Assembly (NCBI RefSeq): GCF_030316135.1
Contig: NZ_CP128185.1
Coordinates: 620,001-684,000 of the forward strand
Origin: Aliiglaciecola sp. LCG003
GTDB lineage: Bacteria > Pseudomonadota > Gammaproteobacteria > Enterobacterales > Alteromonadaceae
Reading direction: 5' to 3'
DNA length: 64,000 nt
The position numbers and the translations under genes are program-made. The notes beneath the pieces are model-generated. The model made no database searches and was not told where the DNA came from. It saw nothing but the letters and a program-made list of their open reading frames with translations. Shown here piece by piece: positions 8,866-16,712 of this stretch. The first letter of the stretch is position 1. Each line of letters starts with the position of its first letter.

Positions 8866-9483
8866 ATGACAACAATAACGCGGTTTTCTCAGCAGATTCT
8901 ACAACTTAGTAGGCTATGTTTATGTAGTCTGTTTTTTTCGTCAATAGGGGCTAATGCCGCTTTGGTTCAACTTGAAAGTAACCTTTCACCTATTTCTGTC
9001 GGACAAGACTTTTGGCTTACTTTGAATGTCCAAGACCGGGATAGCAGCATCATCAGCGCGTTAGATTTGAGACTGTTTTTTGATAGCCAACTGGCTCGTT
9101 TAAATACCGTAGAGTTCGGGCAATTTCTTGGCGGGGCGAGTGATAGCTTGCAAGACAGTTCTATTGAGTTAAATCAAGTGTCAGTAACAGAGCTTTCTTT
9201 GCTTGGAAACGACACGTTAGCACTGCTGCAAGATATACAAAATCCGTCAATGGATTTATCCCTTATGCGTTTTAATTTTACTGCAATTGAACAAGGTCAG
9301 TTCAGCATATCTAAAGATTATATCGATTTATTCGATGGAAATTTTATCCCTCAAGACACAGAAATGCTTGCCTTGTCACTGTCAATTTTACCCAATAGCC
9401 AACACGTAACGGCGCCACACTACATGGGCTTGTTTATTAGCCTAATTGTCATAGGATTAACGGCGCGGAGGAGTCAGGTATGA
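8866..9483 (+). CDS. cohesin-domain-like exported protein with C-terminal membrane anchor
   Basis: The 205-residue product has a signal peptide (cleavage near GANA-A, residue 31) and a beta-rich domain with the cohesin/PEP-CTERM-associated pattern: SVGQDFWLTLNVQD, ALDLRLFFDSQLARLNTVEFG, then DLSLMRFNFTAIEQG. The C-terminus, HYMGLFISLIVIGLTARRSQV, is a hydrophobic helix followed by two Arg, like a PEP-CTERM anchor but without a Pro-Glu-Pro motif. The ribosome-binding site AAGGAAA precedes the start. The stop overlaps the start of the next gene by 4 bp, which encodes a dockerin-like repeat, so the two proteins may interact. Domain call is by motif reading. Confidence 0.75.
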   Translation: MTTITRFSQQILQLSRLCLCSLFFSSIGANAALVQLESNLSPISVGQDFWLTLNVQDRDSSIISALDLRLFFDSQLARLNTVEFGQFLGGASDSLQDSSIELNQVSVTELSLLGNDTLALLQDIQNPSMDLSLMRFNFTAIEQGQFSISKDYIDLFDGNFIPQDTEMLALSLSILPNSQHVTAPHYMGLFISLIVIGLTARRSQV

Positions 9484-12400
9484 AGACCTTACAATTCAGA
9501 AAAAGTATCATATTTGCCTGTACGGCAGGGCTACTATTTTTTGCCGTGCTAAGTCATGCACAGGTCTGTGATGTGGATAGTGACAATGATGTCGACCGGT
9601 TTGATATTGGACATATTTTTCAAGCAAGAAATCAAAATGCGATTTTCGATAATGATCCACGAGATGAAAATGCTGACGGCCGCATTACCTTGGGTGATGC
9701 AAGAGCCTGTGTACTTCACTGTACAGCAGGTCGCTGTGCACCTATCGAGGATCCCAATCCCTTAGCTCGCGCGACCTTAATTATAGTAGATACCTTTGGT
9801 ACTCCCATCCCCTTTGCTGTAATCGAGCGGCTTAGTGACGGCGAGCAAGCCACAACCGATAATAGTGGTGTTGGCGAGCTTGCAGCCTTTGCCGCCAATA
9901 GTCAGTCGGTGGTGTCTGTAAGGGCTAATGGTTATGCCAAGGGCGTGGCGCGTTTAGATATCGGGCCAGCACAATCTAGTGTTTCTCAACGTATCGTGCT
10001 GCGTCGGCGTGAACTAGCAAAACAGGCTCCGGTAGACGCAGAGGTTTGGTTGGTTGGTATGGATGGCACCAGTGTCATGCTCCCAGCCAATGGTTTTGTT
10101 GATCAGCAGGGCAATCGAGTCACCGGTAATATTGGAGTATTCATGACGCCAGTTGATGTATCAGTGGATGAGTTAGGCAATGGCTTTCCGGGTCTTTATG
10201 CTGGTATACCCGAAAATGAATCCAGCGAATTTCCACTGGTAAGTTTCGGGGTAGTTGAATTTTTCTTTGCCCAAAATGGTCAGGAGCTGCAACTTGCACA
10301 GGGTGAGTCAGCCGGTATTGTGATGCCATTGTATCTGGATATATATCCCGACGGCAGCAGCGTGCAAGTGGGGGATGAGATCCCATTGTGGTACTTGAAC
10401 GAAGAAACTGCAGTATGGGAGCAGCAAGGGATTGGCAGGGTCGTGTTGTCGCCTCACTCTACAACAGGGCTTGCGTTACAGGCTGAAGTTCAGCACTTTA
10501 GCTGGTGGAACATTGACTTATTTGGCGGTGGAGATAGCGATAACCCTAATCTTCCTAAAAACTTCAAGGCTGATGTTACGGTTGTGACGCCACAAAGTTA
10601 TGCGGGATTTACCACTTATGCGTTGCTGCGCGCCAGCAGCAGTGCAGTGCGCTCTATATCGTCTCGTACCGTTTCGTTAAATACCCCTAAAACTTTATTT
10701 GTATTCGAGGGACAAACTTGTTTTAGCGCCAGAGCCTTTGTTGTCCTCGATGGTCTGAGTGAATTCATTGGTGAATCTGAGCGCGTGTGTGGATCCTTTG
10801 TTAGTGAGCAAGATAATCACCAGCAAATTGATCTGCTAATTGACACTGATTTACCTTTTCGTGGGGCTATAGTGGCACCGTTATGCAGTGTGGTCGAGCA
10901 GCCGTTCGGCCCGGCAATCGTCAAGGGGATCAGAGGGAGTGCGCCTTTTACCTATCATCAATCATCGGGATTCCCAAGCGGGCTAGCTGTGGACTCCAGA
11001 ACCGGTATAATTTCTGGTACTCCAACAGATGTAGGCATCTTTAACCTAGTCACAATCATCGAAGAGCACAATGGTGACAATCATGTTCTACCGGCATATT
11101 CGGTTGAGATTGCAGACTTATTGACTATTAGCATCGACTTTCCAGATGACTTACAGCTAGGTGATTTCATTGAAACTGAACCTCCGGTCGTGAGCGGCGG
11201 CTGCTCTCCTTATCGTTATAAATTAGCGGAAGGTGATTTACCGGATGGCTTGATGGTTGATAGTCGTACAGGTGTTATTTCAGGTATTCCAACCTCTGCA
11301 GGAACAAGCACATTCACATTGGAGGTTTTTGATGGCTCGGGAAGTCGCGCGCAAACTGAGTCGCAAGAGGTGATATTTGGTCAACCTATACTAGTATCAG
11401 CTCAAATTGCCACACTAACCCCCGGTCAATCTTGGTCATACAATGTTTCTGATATGGTGTTAAACCAAGGCGGTGATGTCATCAGCTACAGCGTAACAAA
11501 TTTGCCAAGCTGGCTGGAATACAATGACATCTTGGGTGTATTGACAGGAACTCCGCTAATTGAAGGACAATATCAATTTGATATTACCGGCAGTAATGAA
11601 GCAGGCCAATCTACTGTTACTGTGACCCTCACGGTGTTAATGAACTTACTACCGCCAGCTAATATTAGCGCAGTTGCGTTAGGTGATGCCTTGCAATTGG
11701 CCTGGCAAGAGGTTGAAGGGATTAATGAGTATCAAGTAACGGTGAGTGATCTGGCAGACAATATCCTTGAGCAATTTATAGTGAGCGGCGGGCAGGCTTG
11801 GTTAACGGGCTTACCCTTGAATACTGAGTTTAGTATTACCCTTGCCAGTGTTTTGAACGGTGAGTTCTCGGAGCCAAGTGCAGCGATTATTTCCCCCCAG
11901 TTGAGCGGTGTACAGACTATCTTACTGCAAACCGGTTTCGGTGAACGGCTATTTCAGCCTGATGATATGCAATTTGATCATGCGAACCAAGATCTGCTGC
12001 TGATTGGCAATAGAGTCGTCCGTATCCCATTGGAGAATCCTGCACAGTGGACGATAGTGAGCTCTCAAGGTCAGTCGCTTAAAGGTGTATCTAGTGCCTA
12101 TGTGAATGCAGATATGGGGTACGTGTTTAGCAGCCAATTCTCTGCTTCAGCTCCTTTCAGTGTTAGCTGGCTGCTATCGATGCAAGACCCTGTGCAGGTT
12201 GTGGGACAACTGCCATTATTGCCAGGGGAAAGAGCGCTAAGACCGAGTATTGTGCAAGGCAACGTATTTGATAATTTAATCGCCTTAAATGTAAAGCAAG
12301 ATAATACCTTGTGGTGGAGAGTCATGTCACAAAATTTCGATGGCAGCTCACAAATTAAATTGAATAGTAATCAGGTAGATTGGCCGCTTGTTGCGCCGGG

Positions 12401-12974
12401 GTTAACTATTCGAAATGATATTTTATATGCTGTTGAACCTGCTCTAGTTAAAGCAACAAATCAATTGGCGGTACCGATCCAAGCTGGACAAAATTTGCAG
12501 ACTGGTAGTGCTTTAGTCCTTGTTGATGAGTTACAAAATGCACCCGCTGCGTTACCCAGCATGTTTCCGTTGCAGAACTGTTTTAGTGACTTCGATGATG
12601 GACCTGATAACTATTTGGCGGCAGAAATTAGCGAAGTAGCGGATAGTTCGTCCAACAATTTGCTGATATTTGCCCAAAATTCGGATGATGGGTTGGGCGG
12701 CTTGGTTAGACTTGATACAGCGTCTGGTGATTGTCAGATGCTGCTTGGCCAAAGCGTGACAGAAGGTCAAATAGGGGATGCTGGTGTATTTCGCTTAAAT
12801 GAGCGGAGTCAGGTAGAACTTAAACAGGTCAACAGTAATGATGTATTAGTCTTGATTAGGAACGATTTTGATAGTTTCCCAATCATCGATTATAAACTTT
12901 ACGTTTTCTCCCTCTTAGAAGGAAATCTTACCCAGTTGATGAATATACAATACGACCTAGGTAATTTTGATTAA
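9480..12974 (+). CDS. large exported protein with dockerin-like repeats and putative Ig (He_PIG) domains
   Basis: This 1164-residue protein has a signal peptide ending near SHAQ (residue 28). It is followed by two dockerin/EF-hand-like calcium loops, DVDSDNDVDRFDI and DENADGRITLGDA (about residues 31-75), with Cys residues around them. A carboxypeptidase-regulatory-like beta domain follows (about 97-170). Three putative-Ig modules are marked by GLAVDSRTGIISGTPTDVG, GLMVDSRTGVISGIPTSAG and YNDILGVLTGTP (about 490-725). A fibronectin-III-like segment (about 725-800) leads to a C-terminal region that could be a beta-propeller. No catalytic motif is visible, so this looks like an adhesion or matrix protein. 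It overlaps the cohesin-like gene by 4 bp. Confidence 0.85.
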   Translation: MKTLQFRKSIIFACTAGLLFFAVLSHAQVCDVDSDNDVDRFDIGHIFQARNQNAIFDNDPRDENADGRITLGDARACVLHCTAGRCAPIEDPNPLARATLIIVDTFGTPIPFAVIERLSDGEQATTDNSGVGELAAFAANSQSVVSVRANGYAKGVARLDIGPAQSSVSQRIVLRRRELAKQAPVDAEVWLVGMDGTSVMLPANGFVDQQGNRVTGNIGVFMTPVDVSVDELGNGFPGLYAGIPENESSEFPLVSFGVVEFFFAQNGQELQLAQGESAGIVMPLYLDIYPDGSSVQVGDEIPLWYLNEETAVWEQQGIGRVVLSPHSTTGLALQAEVQHFSWWNIDLFGGGDSDNPNLPKNFKADVTVVTPQSYAGFTTYALLRASSSAVRSISSRTVSLNTPKTLFVFEGQTCFSARAFVVLDGLSEFIGESERVCGSFVSEQDNHQQIDLLIDTDLPFRGAIVAPLCSVVEQPFGPAIVKGIRGSAPFTYHQSSGFPSGLAVDSRTGIISGTPTDVGIFNLVTIIEEHNGDNHVLPAYSVEIADLLTISIDFPDDLQLGDFIETEPPVVSGGCSPYRYKLAEGDLPDGLMVDSRTGVISGIPTSAGTSTFTLEVFDGSGSRAQTESQEVIFGQPILVSAQIATLTPGQSWSYNVSDMVLNQGGDVISYSVTNLPSWLEYNDILGVLTGTPLIEGQYQFDITGSNEAGQSTVTVTLTVLMNLLPPANISAVALGDALQLAWQEVEGINEYQVTVSDLADNILEQFIVSGGQAWLTGLPLNTEFSITLASVLNGEFSEPSAAIISPQLSGVQTILLQTGFGERLFQPDDMQFDHANQDLLLIGNRVVRIPLENPAQWTIVSSQGQSLKGVSSAYVNADMGYVFSSQFSASAPFSVSWLLSMQDPVQVVGQLPLLPGERALRPSIVQGNVFDNLIALNVKQDNTLWWRVMSQNFDGSSQIKLNSNQVDWPLVAPGLTIRNDILYAVEPALVKATNQLAVPIQAGQNLQTGSALVLVDELQNAPAALPSMFPLQNCFSDFDDGPDNYLAAEISEVADSSSNNLLIFAQNSDDGLGGLVRLDTASGDCQMLLGQSVTEGQIGDAGVFRLNERSQVELKQVNSNDVLVLIRNDFDSFPIIDYKLYVFSLLEGNLTQLMNIQYDLGNFD

Positions 12975-13001
12975 TTTTAATCTTTTCTGCTACTAGAACC
13001 T

Positions 13002-13037
13002 AGCCAATTCAACTGTCCATTGCAGCTTGAATTGGCT
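13002..13037 (+). terminator. 11-bp inverted repeat, possible terminator of the dockerin gene
   Basis: AGCCAATTCAA (13002-13012) pairs perfectly with TTGAATTGGCT (13027-13037) across a 14-base loop, 27 bp after the stop of the large dockerin-bearing gene. The T-tract that follows is weak (GGGGTTTTC), so termination efficiency is uncertain. Confidence 0.5.
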
Positions 13038-13137
13038 CTGGGGTTTTCATCTTCCTCCCTTTAATTTTTATCCACTAATCCTATATTTGCTGTGCACTAC
13101 CATCATTTTCGTGATGCCTGTCTATGAACCTGAGTCA

Positions 13138-13167
13138 GGGAGTAGCGATGAGGGGAGTAGCGATGGG
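13138..13167 (+). repeat. 15-bp tandem duplication flanking the IS left end
   Basis: GGGAGTAGCGATGAG (13138-13152) is followed immediately by GGGAGTAGCGATGGG (13153-13167), differing at one base. The pair sits 7 bp outside the left inverted repeat of the IS110-family element. It may be part of the target or a byproduct of insertion. Confidence 0.6.
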
Positions 13168-13174
13168 TGATGAG

Positions 13175-13187
13175 ATGGACGCTCCCC
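13175..13187 (+). repeat. IS left inverted repeat
   Basis: ATGGACGCTCCCC is the perfect inverse of 14673-14685. Another related half-site (GGGAACGTCC) lies just before the transposase ATG. Confidence 0.75.
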
Positions 13188-13253
13188 AATACGGCGTCAA
13201 TGCGCCAAAATAGTAGTTCTTAAACAAGACTATTTACATAGGGAACGTCCAAT

Positions 13254-14279
13254 ATGAAGCTTAAAACAATTACCATCGATTTGGCAAAGACTGTATTTCA
13301 AGTGTGCGGAGTAAATGAACATATTAAACCGCAATTTAATAAGAAATTAAAACGGACTGAGCTACTTGATTTTATGCGCCAACAACCACCTACGTTGGTG
13401 GTGATGGAAGCCTGTTATTCATCGCATTACTGGGGGCGTGAAATTGCTAAATTAGGTCATGATACCAAGCTTATACCAGCCCAACATGTCACGCCTTTTG
13501 TGCGAGGCAACAAGAATGACCATAACGATGCTTTTGCCATAGCAGAAGCCAGCCAGCGCTCACATATCCGCTTTGTCCCCGTAAAATCTGAGCAACAGCA
13601 AGAAATTAATTGCTTGCATCGAATTCGAGAGCGCTTAATTAGAAACAAAACGGCCCTGAGTAACCAGATACGCGGGTTGTTAAGTGAATTTGGGGTAATA
13701 TTTCCTTGTGGCCACGTGGCCTTGTGTGCAGGATTAGCCCAAGTAATTGATAGCGAACAACGCAGTAACCAGTTGAGAACCATGATGCGCGCGTTAAAGG
13801 CAGAATATGAAGACACACGCTCTCGCATCAAGGCCATTGAGCAGCAATTGCATCACTTTGTTAATAACAGTGAAAGTGGCAAAATATTGCTCAGCATCCC
13901 AGGGATTGGTTTCATTAATGCCTCAGCGTTTTTAGCCGCCATTGATAAAGGCCAGGCGTTTAATAATCCCAAAGAATTTGCCGTGTGGTTAGGGCTGACG
14001 CCTAAACAACACGCCTCAGGCAATATCAGTAAGATGGGCGGCATTACCAAACGCGGAGACCGTTATTTACGTAAACAACTGGTACATGGTGCGCGGTCTG
14101 TCGTGAGTCGTGCCGCGCAAAGAACTGATCCGTTATCACTGTGGGCCACTAAACTTCGCGTTACCAAGCCGTTTAATAAAGTGGCAGTCGCCGTCGCCCA
14201 TCGTTTAGCACGTTTAATCTGGATATTGCTCACACGTCAGGAGCACTATCGCGTTACGTCCTCACAAGTGAGCGCATAA
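13254..14279 (+). CDS. IS110-family DEDD transposase
   Basis: The intact 341-residue protein has the RuvC-like DEDD catalytic set: Asp in TIDLAKTVFQV, Glu in VVMEACYSSHYW, and two Asp in KNDHNDAFAIAEAS. The C-terminal Tnp20-type domain carries SIPGIGFINASAFLAAI and TKRGDRYLRKQLVHGARSVV, the region that supplies the catalytic Ser in this family. These enzymes insert DNA by a recombinase-like reaction guided by a structured RNA encoded in the element (bridge RNA or seekRNA). There is no frameshift, so the element could be active. The start ATG follows GGGA at a normal distance. Confidence 0.95.
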   Translation: MKLKTITIDLAKTVFQVCGVNEHIKPQFNKKLKRTELLDFMRQQPPTLVVMEACYSSHYWGREIAKLGHDTKLIPAQHVTPFVRGNKNDHNDAFAIAEASQRSHIRFVPVKSEQQQEINCLHRIRERLIRNKTALSNQIRGLLSEFGVIFPCGHVALCAGLAQVIDSEQRSNQLRTMMRALKAEYEDTRSRIKAIEQQLHHFVNNSESGKILLSIPGIGFINASAFLAAIDKGQAFNNPKEFAVWLGLTPKQHASGNISKMGGITKRGDRYLRKQLVHGARSVVSRAAQRTDPLSLWATKLRVTKPFNKVAVAVAHRLARLIWILLTRQEHYRVTSSQVSA

Positions 14280-14672
14280 CATGAATCACTTTACGTTATC
14301 CCTGTCGAGCTCAATTCCGTGTAGGACAAAGGCACCAAGCCTGTGTGGGTGTTGTGGAAGGCAAGACACGGGATAACACTTACTTTACCTACCCCGCTTA
14401 GTCATAAAATGATGAAGAAAACGGTCTACCTACCTCATCAAAGCCAGACTTAGACACGGATAACAATCCGACTGGGTGTTTTTAGGCGATAAGGTTCGGA
14501 GTTCATCAGAGGCCAGCGTTGATTAAACCAACGCTAATAAAGAGCCTGAATATATGTCAGAACTAAGCCATTTTAGACTGCCTTCAAGACAACAGACTAG
14601 CGGTAATAGAATAGTAAAAACGTAATTCGTGCAGAAAATCAGCACGAAGGGGCAATTAGTACGTTGACATCA
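14280..14672 (+). ncRNA. candidate bridge RNA/seekRNA region of the IS element
   Basis: The 393 bp between the transposase stop and the right inverted repeat have no credible ORF. In the IS1111 group this region encodes the guide RNA that pairs with element ends and target. Visible hairpins support a structured RNA: CGGAT/ATCCG near 14457-14470, AGCGTTG/CAACGCT (14514-14520 with 14528-14534) and TTCGTGC/GCACGAA (14626-14632 with 14642-14648). The RNA ends and its guide loops cannot be fixed by eye. Confidence 0.45.
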
Positions 14673-14685
14673 GGGGAGCGTCCAT
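14673..14685 (+). repeat. IS right inverted repeat
   Basis: GGGGAGCGTCCAT is the inverse of the left repeat at 13175-13187 and recurs, in opposite orientation, inside the solitary end at 33937-33985. Confidence 0.75.
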
Positions 14686-14690
14686 ATATG

Positions 14691-14734
14691 TCTATGTAAA
14701 GGGAATTGAGGTGGGTGTCCATGTAAAGAAATTG
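14691..14734 (+). repeat. short direct repeat at the IS right flank
   Basis: TCTATGTAAAGGGAATTG (14691-14708) is repeated imperfectly as TCCATGTAAAGAAATTG (14718-14734), with TGGGTGTC between them. A TGGGTGTC motif also occurs, on the other strand, in the repeats at 33990-34054 near the second IS end. The remaining sequence from 14735 to 14977, up to the PEP-CTERM gene, holds nothing else that I can identify. Confidence 0.5.
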
Positions 14735-14977
14735 ATAATTTATTTAATCGTTATGCTGGCGTGATACTTTCGTGATATTTGCTACTTATTCTAAGCATGG
14801 CTTGCGGTTATTTCTTGTTAGTTATTAAGTATCTGTTATCAGGGAGCGTTAAGTGGGTTAACGAAGATAACGATTACTATCCAATAATATTGGTTTGACA
14901 GACTAGAGATTTAAGCCACTCATTGTGCCTTTGCTAGTTGAAAGGCATGTTGGTTTGAATGCTGGAAGATCATAAAC

Positions 14978-15799
14978 ATGAAGATATTTAATACAGGAAT
15001 GGTAATTATCACCTTGGGGCTTAGTCTGTCTCAATTGGTGAACGCAACAACGATTGAAGTAAAGGTTAATAACCTGTTTGATCCCGGAGGCTTGGCTATT
15101 ACGCCAGTTTGGTTGGGCTTCCACGATGGCACCTTTGATACCTTTGATCTCAACATTAGCGCATCTATGTCTTTGCAAAATTTAGCTGAGAACGGTGATA
15201 CATCGGGGATTGAGAGTGACTTTGCTGGCTCTCAATCTAGCGGTGTCCAACACGTTTTGACCTCTGGAATGATGCCTCCCATTTTTCAACCCGGACAATC
15301 TGCAACCAGTGGACTAATTGAGGTCGACGCTGCAACAAGTGGATATTTCAGCTTTTTGTCAATGTTGATCCCAACTAATGACGGCTTTATCGGTAACCAA
15401 GATCCCTTAGCATATTCGTTGTTTAATGACATGGGGGATTTTGTCGGGTTAGACATACTGGTTCTCGGTTCATCTGTTTGGGATGCCGGGACAGAACAAA
15501 ATCGCGGCTTTGGTGCTCCTTTTCTAGTCGGGGCTGACCAAGAAAGTAGGCAGGACGAGGGAGCCGTAGTTACCTTCCACAATGGATTGCAGGTATTGCC
15601 GGGTGGCCTGGCTATTATTGGTGGCATGACACCAACAGGTTACACCATTGATGCATTAGCGGCAGATTTTACTGCCAATGGTTTTGAAGTGGCTCGGATA
15701 ACTGTTTCACAAGTGGCTGAACCTGAAACCTTGGGATTCTTCGCGCTTGGGTTATTAGGCTTAGCGATGCGAGCGAAGCGCAGGAATAAGCCAGAATAG
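14978..15799 (+). CDS. spondin-domain protein with PEP-CTERM sorting signal
   Basis: The 273-residue product has a signal peptide (cleaved about residue 23, LVNA-TT), then a Spondin_N-type domain recognised by EVKVNNLFDPGGLAITPVWL near the start, the HDGTFDTFD segment and the acidic stretch DAGTEQNRGFG. The C-terminus is a classical PEP-CTERM tail: AEPETLGFFALGLLGLAM followed by RAKRR. Such proteins are exported and processed by an exosortase, usually in exopolysaccharide-producing bacteria. No exosortase is in the window. It stands alone between the IS element and a strong bidirectional terminator. Confidence 0.88.
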   Translation: MKIFNTGMVIITLGLSLSQLVNATTIEVKVNNLFDPGGLAITPVWLGFHDGTFDTFDLNISASMSLQNLAENGDTSGIESDFAGSQSSGVQHVLTSGMMPPIFQPGQSATSGLIEVDAATSGYFSFLSMLIPTNDGFIGNQDPLAYSLFNDMGDFVGLDILVLGSSVWDAGTEQNRGFGAPFLVGADQESRQDEGAVVTFHNGLQVLPGGLAIIGGMTPTGYTIDALAADFTANGFEVARITVSQVAEPETLGFFALGLLGLAMRAKRRNKPE

Positions 15800-15814
15800 A
15801 CTCCGCTTGAACAA

Positions 15815-15850
15815 AAGAAGTTGTGCAAATGTGCATAACTTCTTTTCTTC
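15815..15850 (+). terminator. bidirectional rho-independent terminator
   Basis: AAGAAGTT (15815-15822) and TGCA pair with TGCA and AACTTCTT (15837-15844) around a 4-base loop, with one unpaired base on each side. T residues follow on the plus strand and A residues precede it, so the hairpin can serve both the PEP-CTERM gene and the convergent PqiA-like gene. Confidence 0.8.
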
Positions 15851-15885
15851 CCTAGCAAACAAACTGTTTGGGTACTCGATAGGCG

Positions 15886-16485
15886 TTAATCAATTTGAGT
15901 TTGGTTGGCCGATGTGTTGTTTTTAATTGCTGAAAACGCTAAATGGGTTCCTAGTAACGAGACCAAACAGTAAGCAGTAAAGTAATAGAATCCCTGCCCA
16001 GCATTAGACAAAGTCTGGGTACTCACATCTAACGCCAATTTAAAGCCAAACAGACTAAACTCATTAGAATTAGTGGTTTCGGCGTGATTGGTAGACAAAA
16101 TAGCCAGAAAAACTGCAATCACAAAGACATCGGCCATAGACCATTTACCAATACTGGCCACAATGTTAAATAGAACTCTTTCTAATCTACTGCCGGGTTG
16201 AAAGTAAGCAATGCTCACCAAGGTAGTTTTTAATAGCGGAATGACCACCGAAAACACAAATATGAGTAGTGCTACCAATAGTCGCTGGTCGTGCCAAAGC
16301 TCGTCTATGGTTGCCATGATTGATAGCTCTTTATCGACGAGGGAAGAACTGATAGACGCGCCGCTTAAGGTGGCGGCCATTTCCATATTTAATGAAAACA
16401 TCGGCAGTATTATACCTGGGATAAATAGCCCCAAAGCAATAATATTTAAGCCAAATCCAATATGCCTTCTGATCATCTTTAGCAA
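15886..16485 (-). CDS. PqiA-like (paraquat-inducible protein A) membrane protein, single domain
   Basis: The 199-residue protein has four predicted membrane helices (about 10-32, 66-92, 110-132 and 168-190). It contains the PqiA-type segments LFIPGIILPMFSL, VFSVVIPLLKT and IGKWSMADVFVIAVFLAIL. PqiA and its relatives work with MCE-domain PqiB in lipid transport between membranes. This protein is about half the length of E. coli PqiA and lacks the cysteine-rich zinc ribbon, and no pqiB gene is adjacent. It is probably monocistronic, ending at the bidirectional terminator. Confidence 0.85.
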   Translation of the reverse strand: MLKMIRRHIGFGLNIIALGLFIPGIILPMFSLNMEMAATLSGASISSSLVDKELSIMATIDELWHDQRLLVALLIFVFSVVIPLLKTTLVSIAYFQPGSRLERVLFNIVASIGKWSMADVFVIAVFLAILSTNHAETTNSNEFSLFGFKLALDVSTQTLSNAGQGFYYFTAYCLVSLLGTHLAFSAIKNNTSANQTQID

Positions 16486-16640
16486 CCCTCTGCATTGTAG
16501 CTACATCGTTAATCGGTATCTGCCCAGCCTGAAGTAGCGTCAGAAACTGGCTGGCTATCCTATAGCAACTTATGTCAGGCTTAAACCACTGAATAGTAAA
16601 TGGGTGTGTCGACAGCAAATTAAAGCCTAGCGTTAAACAT

Positions 16641-16666
16641 AAAAAAGGCGCCTTAGCCGGCGCCTT
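16641..16666 (-). terminator. rho-independent terminator of the M3 peptidase gene
   Basis: AAGGCGCC (16645-16652) and GGCGCCTT (16659-16666) form an 8-bp GC-rich stem with a 6-base loop; on the minus strand it is followed by six T residues. It lies about 45 bp after the peptidase stop. Confidence 0.9.
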
Positions 16667-16712
16667 CAAAATCATTAGAATAACTAACTTCAATAACTAG
16701 GTTAGTTAGTAC

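Larger units (their letters stand above)
13175..14694 (+). mobile_element. IS110-family (IS1111-group-like) insertion sequence
   Basis: The element holds one DEDD transposase gene, a short left non-coding end and a right non-coding end of about 400 bp. The 13-bp inverted repeats ATGGACGCTCCCC (13175-13187) and GGGGAGCGTCCAT (14673-14685) mark the ends; subterminal inverted repeats plus a long 3' non-coding region are the features that separate the IS1111 group from IS110 proper. A second copy of the right end at 33937-33985 shares sequence out to the position of 14694, so the true right boundary is probably about 14694. The exact left boundary is not fixed. The element splits a region of surface-protein genes but interrupts no recognisable ORF. 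Confidence 0.85.

Noticed and set aside
13457-13837. 126-codon minus-strand ORF inside the transposase gene
   Set aside because: It is antisense to an intact DEDD transposase and shows no motif.
16331-16693. 120-codon minus-strand ORF overlapping the start of the PqiA-like gene
   Set aside because: It overlaps the real gene in another frame, spans the peptidase terminator and has no coding features.
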